From contig CAIVZM010000007.1 of the NCBI GenBank assembly GCA_903910385.1, positions 1 through 64,000 on the forward strand: a stretch of DNA of 64,000 nucleotides, read 5' to 3'. Source of the DNA: an uncultured Armatimonadota bacterium (GTDB lineage: Bacteria; Armatimonadota; Armatimonadia; Armatimonadales; Armatimonadaceae). The notes below the pieces were generated by a model, which ran no database searches, was not told the origin of the DNA, and worked only from the letters and a program-made list of their open reading frames with translations. Made by a program: the position numbers and the translations under genes. Below are positions 42,535 to 50,871 of this stretch, piece by piece; the stretch's first letter is position 1; the number at the start of each line of letters is the position of its first letter.

Positions 42535-44163
42535 ATGGCTACCGCATCGTCCCCGAATGCCGGGGGTAGGATCGCACCAACTAACGGGCGACTCCGACTT
42601 TCAGAGAAAATGGTTCGCCTGGTTGACCGTTTGCGTCAGCCGGAATGGCGAAAATATGGCATCGCTCTATTTGCCGGGAAAGGACTCGGAATCCTACTTG
42701 TCCTGACGGTGATGGTTTGTTATGCAGGTCTTTGGGGTGGTTCCGCCCGTGCTGATGATCCGGTCATCAAGGCCAATGACATTGTAAATCCACTCAATAC
42801 ATTCTGGGTTCTCTTAGCGGCATTCCTCGTTTTCGGGATGCAGGTCGGCTTTACCATGCTGGAAGCGGGCTTCTGCCGATCACGCGAGACCGTAAACGTC
42901 CTGATGGAATGCGTGGTCGATACCTGCCTTTGTGGGCTACTGTTCTGGGCATGGGGCTTTGCGTTCATGTTTGGACATGGCAATGGTTGGATCGGTTGGG
43001 GCGACGGCAAGGGTCTTAGCTGGTTCTTTCTGGAAAATATTCCTGATACCTACGAAGGTTATGGAGTCGCTACGATCGCTTACTGGTTATTCCAGTTCGC
43101 CTTTGCAGACACTTGTTCTACGATCACTTCCGGAGCCATGATCGGTCGTACCGGTTGGATCGGCGACCTGCTTTATTCCTTCTGTGTCTCCGGTTTCATC
43201 TATCCGATTGTCGGTCACTGGGCCTGGGGGCCGGATGGCTTCCTGTTGACCTTCCTTGGTGGATTCCATGACTTTGCCGGTTCCTCCGTTGTACACACGA
43301 TGGGCGGAATGATCGCTCTGGCGGGTTCGATTGCGCTTGGACCGCGCCTCGGACGCGTATTCAAGCGGGATGGCGGCGGACCCATGTTGCCGCATGACCT
43401 TGTCATCGCGACATCGGGCGGATTGATACTCTGGTTCGGATGGTATGGGTTCAACCCCGGTTCCACGCTTTCCGCCATGGATATGCAGGGATGCGGACGA
43501 GTCGCTACCAACACCACGCTCGCCGCTTGCGCTGGCGGCCTCGCGGCTATGTTTTACGGTTATCCTCAGACGAAGAAATGGGATGTGGGCTTCACCGTCA
43601 ACGGATTTCTCGCAGGTCTTGTCGCCATTACCTGTCCCTGTTACTGGGTAAATCCCATGGGTTCTGTGATTATCGGCGCAATTGCGGGCGTCATCGTTAT
43701 TATGGGCATCAACTTCATGGAGTGGTTGCGCATTGATGATCCGATTGGCGCGGTGCCGGTACACGGCATTTGCGGTATGTGGGGAACCTGGTCGCTCGGA
43801 TTGTTCGCCTGTGGTAAATACTATGCGCCAGGAACGACGGGTGCGACGCCTCTGGACAAAGATCATGCCGCTCTCGCTGGTTTGTTCTACGGTGGCGGAA
43901 CTCAACTCCTGGTGGCGCAAATCGCTGGCAACCTCATTATCGCTGCCGGGGCGTTCTTCTCCGCCCTTGCCGTTATGTATATCGTTAAGGCAATGGGCTT
44001 CTTGCGCGTCTCACGAGCAGGAGAACTGGAAGGTCTGGATTTGCACGAGCATGGCATCCCGGCATACCCGGAGTACGAATTGATTCCCTCTGCTACGCCG
44101 CAAGGCGCAACCGGCGCGGCAATAAGCTCCGAGGCTTCGAAGTCACCAGCAACTCGTCACTGA
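42535..44163 (+). CDS. amt: Ammonium transporter, second long form
   Basis: A second Amt channel of 542 residues, about 80 longer than the first. It has an N-terminal cytoplasmic extension (about 40 residues), a hydrophobic segment (KGLGILLVLTVMVCYAGLWG), then Amt helices. Signature blocks are VGFTMLEAGFCRSRETVNVL, FAGSSVVHTMGGMIALAGSI and LWFGWYGFNPGSTLSAMD, with histidines in VVHT and AVPVHGICGMWG. The tail HEHGIPAYPEYELIPS is like that of cyanobacterial Amt1. It is more distant from the first Amt than a recent duplicate. Its own terminator follows. Confidence 0.93.
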   Translation: MATASSPNAGGRIAPTNGRLRLSEKMVRLVDRLRQPEWRKYGIALFAGKGLGILLVLTVMVCYAGLWGGSARADDPVIKANDIVNPLNTFWVLLAAFLVFGMQVGFTMLEAGFCRSRETVNVLMECVVDTCLCGLLFWAWGFAFMFGHGNGWIGWGDGKGLSWFFLENIPDTYEGYGVATIAYWLFQFAFADTCSTITSGAMIGRTGWIGDLLYSFCVSGFIYPIVGHWAWGPDGFLLTFLGGFHDFAGSSVVHTMGGMIALAGSIALGPRLGRVFKRDGGGPMLPHDLVIATSGGLILWFGWYGFNPGSTLSAMDMQGCGRVATNTTLAACAGGLAAMFYGYPQTKKWDVGFTVNGFLAGLVAITCPCYWVNPMGSVIIGAIAGVIVIMGINFMEWLRIDDPIGAVPVHGICGMWGTWSLGLFACGKYYAPGTTGATPLDKDHAALAGLFYGGGTQLLVAQIAGNLIIAAGAFFSALAVMYIVKAMGFLRVSRAGELEGLDLHEHGIPAYPEYELIPSATPQGATGAAISSEASKSPATRH

Positions 44164-44192
44164 TTCCCAGGAGTTTCGAATTACTCAAAACT

Positions 44193-44225
44193 AAACGCCT
44201 CACGCTTTATGAGCGTGAGGCGTTT
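44193..44225. terminator. Bidirectional terminator between Amt and the xylosidase
   Basis: AAACGCCTCACGCT at 44193-44206 pairs over 14 bases with AGCGTGAGGCGTTT at 44212-44225. On the plus strand it is followed by GTCTT, and on the minus strand by AGTTTTG. It lies between convergent genes. Confidence 0.85.
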
Positions 44226-44248
44226 GTCTTACAGTAAAAGAGTAACCA

Positions 44249-46444
44249 CTACAAAAGCCACAATATCCCGGTGACGCCGCGAGGGTAATATCGTGACCCC
44301 AAGTCGCCGCCATCAGTGGAATGCACCTGATCAGTAAAGGCAAAATCACGGCAGTCTCCCTCACGTTGCCAGCGGGAATGCGCGGCATCGTATTCCGCAG
44401 GCAGTGTGACTCCGAGCGCCTTCTCTGCGACACACTGCGAGAGGAATATCTTGCTCATCCAGGTATTGGTAGATGTGGAAGACATCTTCCAGCCACCGGA
44501 CACATCATCTATACAGACCCCCTGTTTCAAAACGCTCCTGAGATGACGCCGTAACTGACTGATCATTTGCCCATAAGGTCCGAGCGGGGAAATAGCCTCC
44601 TCATCTCCCCAGATCAAGGGATAGATCAATCCCTCGATGATCGGAATCACCTGACTTTCAAAGCCGGGACTCTCCTTCTCAAAGACGGCAGGGAAACGCT
44701 CTTCTTCATCGTTCCAAAATCCGGTGATAGTTCGGACAGCCAGAGCGGCCTGCTCTTCGGCTTCCGCAGCGGCATCTTCATCGCCTAATGCGTCGAAAAT
44801 ACGTGATAATCCCAGATAGGAAGCCCAGGTCTTTACCGCGAGATAGGCGGAAGCGCGCGCTTGCCCCAGCGAAGGGTCCAGCGAATCATAGGTCGTAATT
44901 TCCTGACCCGACGCGCAACGGGACGAATCCAGCGTCATGACGCCATCCCGGTTGTTTTCCGGTCCATCGCGGTTCACCATGCTTTTGAGGCAGGAAATCA
45001 ATATCGAACGGCGCGTCGCCAGCCACAGAATATCCCCGTTGCCATAAATCGTTTTGAGACCGTAGAGCGCGGCGCAGAGGCAGAAGTTACACAGTTGCTC
45101 CTGTGTCATGTAGGAGAAGCAATCGTCCAGGTCCGGGCGTTCGTAGGAAGAATAACCGGGCGGCGTAAAGTGATTGGCGACTCCCATATCATGCGTGAAG
45201 GAAATGCCGCCGGGGTAATTTGGTCGCCCCGGGTCATTCACATCGATACATTGATCTTGATAGGAATAACGGGAGATGAAGAGATCGAGCGCGTTTCGTA
45301 GCGTCCAGGGATGATACCGCAGTTCGAAGAACGCATGATCGACGGTCAAGTCGAAGGTATTGAGCATTTTGTACTCTCCTTCGTTGACCACCCAGAGCGG
45401 ATGAAATGGCGCTACGGCGGTGGAATACGGGGGACGGGGAATAGCGCCGCGTTCATCGTCCAGCAACATGGTTGAGCCGTGATAGGAGTGTGTCGCATGC
45501 GCCAGTAGGAATTTGCGTTCCTCATTCATTCCGGAATTTTGCAGTTCCGTATCGCGTTGGCTCGCTTCCGCCAGATAACGTTGGTGATGCTGGATGGCAT
45601 ACCAGAGAACCGCTTCCATATCCGAAAAGAACCGGGTATAGAGGTAGGAACAGGCAATTCCCGAGGTGACCACCCCACTCCGATAAAACCCCAGTGCAAT
45701 AATGTAGGTACGGGCCTTCCCCGCTGGCGCACGAAGGAGGACGCCACCCCGATTCGCCAGATGATGACGTGGCGGCGCTTTATCCGGGCTGACATTTGCA
45801 ACAGCCGACTGAATATCCCATGACAGCGTCTCTCTCACATCATCCGCGTGATGATCCGGGGAAGGAGCGACGGCGAACCCGAAAAGCGACGCTCTGGCGA
45901 TACCCTTTAACCCGGATGCAGTTTCGGACAGGGGGCGGAGCGCATCCTTATCGCTGATGCCAAAGAATGCATAAGCGTCTTCGGCGCTATGCGTGTTATC
46001 AACCGTGATTTCCGCGAAGATCGCCGGACATACATGGCGCCGGATTTCCTCATCGCCAAGCTCCGTTATATCTGGAACGACACCGAAGGGAGTCAGTAGG
46101 CGAAACGTAATATCTCCGGCGCTCCAGGAATCGGAACACCAGCCCATTTCACGGGTAATATCCTTCGGCGAAAAGGGGTCCCAGTTGCTTGCGTTGACGT
46201 TTCCGGATGCACTATCGCCACTATACGCCGAAGCGCCGCTCTCCTGAGAGCCTGAATAAAAAGGGAAAGACTGCGTCCCCTGCCCCGGTCTTACCAGAGC
46301 GATATAGACATCCTGGTCGGCGGGACCGGACAATTCCAATCCAAAGCCGCCTCGCTTTCCATATCTACCCAGGGTAAACGAAGCGAAGGCGCCAAAGGGA
46401 CTATGGTGAGCGTAAAAATCAGCGGAGATCGAATTCAGATACAT
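44249..46444 (-). CDS. GH52 family beta-xylosidase
   Basis: A glycoside hydrolase family 52 enzyme of 731 residues, predicted to release xylose from the non-reducing ends of xylo-oligosaccharides. It matches the family along its length: FYAHHSPFGAFASFTLG at the N-terminus, then VVNEGEYKMLNTFDLTVD with the nucleophile E355, and PGGISFTHDMGVAN. EITTYDSLDPSLGQAR holds the catalytic acid D520, and RYYPRGVTGILWL ends the protein. There is no signal peptide, so it acts on imported oligosaccharides. No xylan-uptake genes are adjacent. The insertion RGAIPRPPYSTAVAPFHP (332-349) before the nucleophile appears specific to this protein. Confidence 0.93.
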   Translation of the reverse strand: MYLNSISADFYAHHSPFGAFASFTLGRYGKRGGFGLELSGPADQDVYIALVRPGQGTQSFPFYSGSQESGASAYSGDSASGNVNASNWDPFSPKDITREMGWCSDSWSAGDITFRLLTPFGVVPDITELGDEEIRRHVCPAIFAEITVDNTHSAEDAYAFFGISDKDALRPLSETASGLKGIARASLFGFAVAPSPDHHADDVRETLSWDIQSAVANVSPDKAPPRHHLANRGGVLLRAPAGKARTYIIALGFYRSGVVTSGIACSYLYTRFFSDMEAVLWYAIQHHQRYLAEASQRDTELQNSGMNEERKFLLAHATHSYHGSTMLLDDERGAIPRPPYSTAVAPFHPLWVVNEGEYKMLNTFDLTVDHAFFELRYHPWTLRNALDLFISRYSYQDQCIDVNDPGRPNYPGGISFTHDMGVANHFTPPGYSSYERPDLDDCFSYMTQEQLCNFCLCAALYGLKTIYGNGDILWLATRRSILISCLKSMVNRDGPENNRDGVMTLDSSRCASGQEITTYDSLDPSLGQARASAYLAVKTWASYLGLSRIFDALGDEDAAAEAEEQAALAVRTITGFWNDEEERFPAVFEKESPGFESQVIPIIEGLIYPLIWGDEEAISPLGPYGQMISQLRRHLRSVLKQGVCIDDVSGGWKMSSTSTNTWMSKIFLSQCVAEKALGVTLPAEYDAAHSRWQREGDCRDFAFTDQVHSTDGGDLGSRYYPRGVTGILWLL

Positions 46445-46488
46445 TATTACCCTGAATCTTATATTAATATTACAGATAAATTATCGCA

Positions 46489-47787
46489 TCAACGTTGTAG
46501 AGGGTTCCGCAGACGTTCATAAATTCGATTTTCCAGCGCTGCGAAACTGGCTTCGCCTGCCATGATTCGTCCCACCAACCGTGTGCCGGCAGGATTTTTG
46601 ACTCCGAGTCGGTAGGACAGGTATGGCGCCCGGTGAAACACTTTACCGACTCGCAGGGCAGCGTCGAACTCGGCGGCGAATTGATCCCGGACGGAATCCG
46701 TGTACTGTTGCGTCGTTCCCGCTATCAGATGTGTGGCGGCAAGGTCGCCCGTCCGAATCGCGTATTGAATGCCCTCGCCGAACAACGGTTGAACGACTCC
46801 TGCGGCATCCCCGATAAGCAGAACCCGCCCATCCGCTGTCGCCAGTGGTTCCGCGCCAGTCCAGAAAGGAATAGGATGCGCCCAAAGTCGAGGCGCATCT
46901 TCGCCTAGAGGGTACGTTCGCCCGACGGAACCGAGCATAATATCAATCGCCCGCTTCAATACGAGGCCCACACCACGTTCCGCCTCGGCGGTAGGCTGTT
47001 TTGGAAGAAGCATACCCGCGCCCACGGAAAGAAATCCGTCTTTGGGGAAAATCCATGCGTACCCGTTTGGGACTGTGCCATAATCCAGGTACGCCGTTCC
47101 GGGTAATAACTCCCGTTCGGATAACTCCCCTTCGGATAACTCCCCTTCGGATAACTCCCCTTCGGATGAAACGGAATCGGGTTTCGCCGTGGGAATCTCT
47201 ATTTCACGCGCAATGCCATACCGTCTGCCCAGACGAAGACCGGCGCGTGGCCCGATAATTCCCTTTGCGCCATCCGCTCCAACGACGTATCGGGAGCGCC
47301 ATTCTTGTCCTTCCGCTGATAAGGTCACGGCATCCGTAGTGACAGCGATTCCAGTGACCTTCACTCCCATCAGAAGAGTCGCACCCTGTGATTGCGCCCG
47401 CTGTACCAGATAGTTATCGAATCGTGGTCTTTGCACCATCCATACCTGCGCCGGCTCTCCTGTGGAGGTCGTCATATCGGCGACTATGGGGGACTTTCCC
47501 TTCCAGGAGTGGCGCAGTCGTGTCACTGTCAGATCGGCGAATTCTTCGGGATTTTCAAAACCGGAAACGTCCCGCATCAGCGAAGCAGGGATACCGCCGC
47601 CACATGGCTTATAACGTGGTAACACAGCCGCTCGTTCTAAAATGAGAACCTTTAGACCTGCCGCCGCACATTTCCAGGCGCAGGTAGCCCCGCCCGGTCC
47701 CGCTCCAACCACAATTACATCCCAGATTTCGTTCTTTTCGTCCGTCACTCGATCCACTCGTTCTTTATACATTCGTCCCGTTGCCAT
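46489..47787 (-). CDS. Geranylgeranyl reductase-family flavoprotein
   Basis: An FAD-dependent oxidoreductase of 432 residues in the geranylgeranyl reductase group, which saturates isoprenoid chains of lipids, quinones or carotenoids. It has the N-terminal dinucleotide motif VIVVGAGPGGATCAWKCAAA, the family PRYKPCGGGIP block, GYAWIFPKDGFLSVGAG, and the second FAD motif VLLIGDAAGVVQPLFGEGIQ. The substrate is not predictable. In the middle lie four SEGEL-type pentapeptide repeats encoded by tandem 15-base units. The start is uncertain (ATG at 47787 or internal GTG codons). It lies 44 bases upstream of the GH52 gene. Confidence 0.85.
   Translation of the reverse strand: MATGRMYKERVDRVTDEKNEIWDVIVVGAGPGGATCAWKCAAAGLKVLILERAAVLPRYKPCGGGIPASLMRDVSGFENPEEFADLTVTRLRHSWKGKSPIVADMTTSTGEPAQVWMVQRPRFDNYLVQRAQSQGATLLMGVKVTGIAVTTDAVTLSAEGQEWRSRYVVGADGAKGIIGPRAGLRLGRRYGIAREIEIPTAKPDSVSSEGELSEGELSEGELSERELLPGTAYLDYGTVPNGYAWIFPKDGFLSVGAGMLLPKQPTAEAERGVGLVLKRAIDIMLGSVGRTYPLGEDAPRLWAHPIPFWTGAEPLATADGRVLLIGDAAGVVQPLFGEGIQYAIRTGDLAATHLIAGTTQQYTDSVRDQFAAEFDAALRVGKVFHRAPYLSYRLGVKNPAGTRLVGRIMAGEASFAALENRIYERLRNPLQR
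47107..47167. repeat. 15-bp tandem repeat inside the flavoprotein gene
   Basis: Four near-identical 15-base units of the type CCTTCGGATAACTCC encode the peptide repeat S-E-G-E-L on the minus strand. Because the unit is a multiple of three, copy changes keep the reading frame. It sits in a loop between the FAD motif and the DYGTVPNGYAWIFP block. Confidence 0.8.
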
Positions 47788-47966
47788 TACAGGAACAGGT
47801 CAGTTTAGGCAAGCGCATTTACTGCCGCTTCTATTCTACCTGATCGAATATAATTGCTTACACCGCATCGCTACTTTTTACATAGTCGCGTGAATTGGGT
47901 AGAACTCTCTGCATCATCGCTTTTGCCAATGCCCTTCCCATCCCATGCCCATTTCCGAATGATGTC

Positions 47967-48007
47967 AATCGGACTCCAGCATAATAAAAATCGGACTCCA
48001 GCATAAT
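47967..48007. repeat. Two 19-bp direct repeats upstream of metG
   Basis: AATCGGACTCCAGCATAAT occurs at 47967-47985 and 47989-48007, three bases apart. A third partial copy, AATCGGACT, lies at 48059-48067, immediately before the metG ATG. The arrangement could be a set of operator sites. Confidence 0.65.
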
Positions 48008-48070
48008 TAACAAGAGTGAAAATCCGCTGTTAGAACATCGGTAAGACGATACAATGGCAATCGGACTATT

Positions 48071-50056
48071 ATGAGCCAATACCGGAAACGATACTACATA
48101 ACCACCCCGATTTATTACGTCAATGGAACGCCGCATATCGGGACCGCTACCACAACCCTGCTGGCGGACGCCACAGCACGATATCGTAAATTGCGCGGTG
48201 ACAATACCCTGTTTCTGACAGGAACCGATGAGAACGCCCGCAAAGTGCTGGAAGCTGCGGAAAAAGCGGGGAAAGACCCTCACGCCTTCGTCGATGAAGT
48301 CTCTCAACGATTTGTGGATACCTGGCGGTTCATGGGAATCGAACAGGATGTTTTCTTTCGCACCACCGAGTCCCGTCATGCTCGCGCCGTGCAGGAAGTC
48401 TTCCGGCGTCTACAGGAATCCGGCGATGTCTACCTGGGGACGTATGAAGGCTGGTACTCGGTTAATGACGAAACCTTTTTCCGGGATACGGATGTCGATC
48501 CCGTAACGCGAACGGCGAAAGAAACCGGGGCGAAGGTGGAGCGTGTGACCGAAGAATCGTATTTCTTCCGTCTCTCCCGCTATGGTGACGCCCTGAAGGC
48601 GCATATTCTCTCAAACCCGGACTTTCTGATTCCCGATACGCGACGTAATGAAGTTCTATCCTTTATAGATCAGGGCTTGCGTGATATCGCTATCACCCAG
48701 AATCGGGTCGGTTGGGGCATTCCGGTTCCCGGCGAAACGGGCAAGGTCATTTATGTCTGGTTCGATGCCCTGATAAATTACCTGACTGCCACCGGTTGGC
48801 CGGACGAAGGCTGGGAGAACATCTGGCCCGCCGACGCCCATCTGATGGCGAAGGAAATTTTTACCCGTTTCCATGCCACCCTCTGGCCCGCCATGCTGAT
48901 GGCGCTGAACCTGCCTCTGCCGCGTCACGTTGTCGGACATGGATGGTGGGTAGTAGGGGGTGAGAAGGGATCGAAATCCAAGGGCAATATCCCCTCTTGT
49001 GAAGAGGTGGTCGCTTACTTACAGGAGCAATCGGGTGCGACACAGGAAATCTGCGTCGATGCACTGCGCTATTACCTGATCCGCGATATCCGCTTCACGG
49101 ATGATGCCGAGTACTCTCGCGAAATGCTGGTGACGCGCTTCAATGCAGACCTGGCGAATGATCTGGGCAATGTTCTCAACCGGGTACTACGTGCGAAATA
49201 CTTCGAAGGAGTCATTCCCACACCGAGGGCGTTAGACCCGGAATTATCCGCTTTCGCGGCGAGCGCCGTTTCGGGATATGAATCAGCATTGGAGCGATTC
49301 GATTGGGGTTCCGCCTTGCAATCGGTCTGGACTCTGGTATCAGCAGTCAACAAATACCTGGATGAGAAAGCCCCGTGGGCGCTAGCGAAGAACGGCGACG
49401 CGGCAGGAGTGGCGGATGTGGTTTATAACGCTTTGGAAGGAACGAGACTTGCCGCCTATCTCAACTCGCCCGTGATGCCCTATGCCGCCGGGCAGATAGC
49501 GTCACAACTCGGGCTGGCGGAAATAGCAGGGTTCGACTCGTGGGAGACCGCTTCCAAATTTGGCGCGTTGCCGTCAGGTCTCACTATCGGTGAGCCGACT
49601 CCCCTCTTTCCCCGGATCGACACGAAAAAGGCGTTTCCCGTCGCGCAAGTGAGCGTGAAAACGATAGAGAAAGAAACCAGAAAAATGAGCGCAGAAACGA
49701 AAACGGATACCGCACAAACACCGGAATCCAGCCTGATTTCCATTGATGATTTCGCCCGGATCGAATTTCGAGTCGCTGATATTGTGAGCGCAGAGCGCAT
49801 CGAAGGAGCGAAAAAACTCCTGCTTCTCGAAGTCAAAGTCGGGGAAGAGGAACGACAGATCGTAAGCGGTATCGCCGATGCCTACGCTCCGGAAGACCTG
49901 GTCGGAAAACAGATTGTCGTGGTGGCGAACTTGCAACCCGCGACGATACGCGGCGTTTCCTCACAGGGTATGCTGCTTGCCGCTACGGATGCCGAAGGTC
50001 GCGCAGTCCTTCTTCACCCGGACAAAGCGGTCGCATCCGGAAGCAAAGTCCGATAA
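48071..50056 (+). CDS. metG: Methionine-tRNA ligase
   Basis: Class I methionyl-tRNA synthetase of 661 residues. It has YVNGTPHIGTATTTLLADA with the HIGH motif at 21-24, then FLTGTDENARKV, then a KMSKS-type signature read as KGSKSKGN (299-306; the usual methionine is a glycine). After about residue 540 a linker leads to a C-terminal tRNA-binding OB domain (DFARIEFRVADIVSAERIEG) of the Csaa/Trbp111 type. The ATG lies next to a repeated sequence motif and has no strong ribosome site; a TACAAT at 48050-48055 is a possible -10. tmk follows 48 bases later. Confidence 0.95.
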   Translation: MSQYRKRYYITTPIYYVNGTPHIGTATTTLLADATARYRKLRGDNTLFLTGTDENARKVLEAAEKAGKDPHAFVDEVSQRFVDTWRFMGIEQDVFFRTTESRHARAVQEVFRRLQESGDVYLGTYEGWYSVNDETFFRDTDVDPVTRTAKETGAKVERVTEESYFFRLSRYGDALKAHILSNPDFLIPDTRRNEVLSFIDQGLRDIAITQNRVGWGIPVPGETGKVIYVWFDALINYLTATGWPDEGWENIWPADAHLMAKEIFTRFHATLWPAMLMALNLPLPRHVVGHGWWVVGGEKGSKSKGNIPSCEEVVAYLQEQSGATQEICVDALRYYLIRDIRFTDDAEYSREMLVTRFNADLANDLGNVLNRVLRAKYFEGVIPTPRALDPELSAFAASAVSGYESALERFDWGSALQSVWTLVSAVNKYLDEKAPWALAKNGDAAGVADVVYNALEGTRLAAYLNSPVMPYAAGQIASQLGLAEIAGFDSWETASKFGALPSGLTIGEPTPLFPRIDTKKAFPVAQVSVKTIEKETRKMSAETKTDTAQTPESSLISIDDFARIEFRVADIVSAERIEGAKKLLLLEVKVGEEERQIVSGIADAYAPEDLVGKQIVVVANLQPATIRGVSSQGMLLAATDAEGRAVLLHPDKAVASGSKVR

Positions 50057-50104
50057 AGCGAACAGAGATCGGCAACGAACCGGTCTTCAGGAGATGAATC
50101 GGGA

Positions 50105-50734
50105 ATGGCGCAGGCGGAACGTAAAGACAGCGGACTTTTTATCACGTTCGAAGGACCGGAAGGAGCGGGCAAGACGACGCAGATCACGTTGCTGGAACAG
50201 CGACTTGCCACACAGGGAAGAACCGTCACACGGACGCGCGAACCCGGCGGAGATTCCGTCGGGGAACGTGTCCGCGAATTGCTTCTGAACGGGTCGCCGG
50301 GCGTGGAAGCGGAACTGTTACTCTTTGCGGCGGCGCGAGCCCAGAATGTCCAGACTGTTGTTCGACCTGCTCTGGAAGCGGGTCATGTGGTTCTCTGTGA
50401 CCGATTCATCGATTCTACAGTCGCCTATCAGGGTTTTGCCAGAGGGTTGAATCGTGATTTCATCAACCGGATCAATGTATTCGCCACCGGCGGATTGATG
50501 CCAGATCGCACCTATCTCCTCGATTTGCCAGTAGCTGATGGCTTGTTACGTCGTCATCAGGACACGGAACAAAACCGTCTGGACCGGGAAAGTCTTTCGT
50601 TCCATGAAAAAGTGCGCGATGGCTTTCTCTCTCTGGTTCAAGATAATACCCAAAGGATCATCCTTATCGACGCTTCACGTTCCGTAGACGCCGTCTCGCG
50701 AGACCTGTGGGAATCGATCCAACAATTACTATAA
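50105..50734 (+). CDS. tmk: Thymidylate kinase
   Basis: dTMP kinase, phosphorylating dTMP to dTDP, of 209 residues. The P-loop is LFITFEGPEGAGKTTQITLL, then TREPGGDSVGERVRELLL, the DRFIDSTVAYQGFARGL lid region, and YLLDLPVADG. The layout is complete. It starts 48 bases after metG and is likely in the same transcript; holB, often a neighbour of tmk, is not here. Confidence 0.95.
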   Translation: MAQAERKDSGLFITFEGPEGAGKTTQITLLEQRLATQGRTVTRTREPGGDSVGERVRELLLNGSPGVEAELLLFAAARAQNVQTVVRPALEAGHVVLCDRFIDSTVAYQGFARGLNRDFINRINVFATGGLMPDRTYLLDLPVADGLLRRHQDTEQNRLDRESLSFHEKVRDGFLSLVQDNTQRIILIDASRSVDAVSRDLWESIQQLL

Positions 50735-50871
50735 AGCTTCTCACGACTATTCGTTTTGCGGTAACAACTTATAAAGTCTGAACCTCGTTTCCCCCCACTC
50801 TACAAAGGCGGATTGAGGTACAATCGAACCAAGGGGCAAGGATCGCCCTGACCCTGGAAGGAACCTGCGCT

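Noticed and set aside
42014-42706. 230-codon plus-strand open frame before and into the second Amt gene
   Set aside because: No ribosome site, arginine/serine-rich composition without a recognisable domain, and a 172-base overlap with the certain Amt gene in another frame. Kept only as part of the long leader.
43087-43920. 277-codon minus-strand frame opposite the second Amt gene
   Set aside because: Lies wholly inside the transporter gene in antisense, low-complexity charged translation, no ribosome site.
47858-48379. Minus-strand frame overlapping the metG start
   Set aside because: It overlaps the certain N-terminus of metG and the repeat region, with no recognisable domain.
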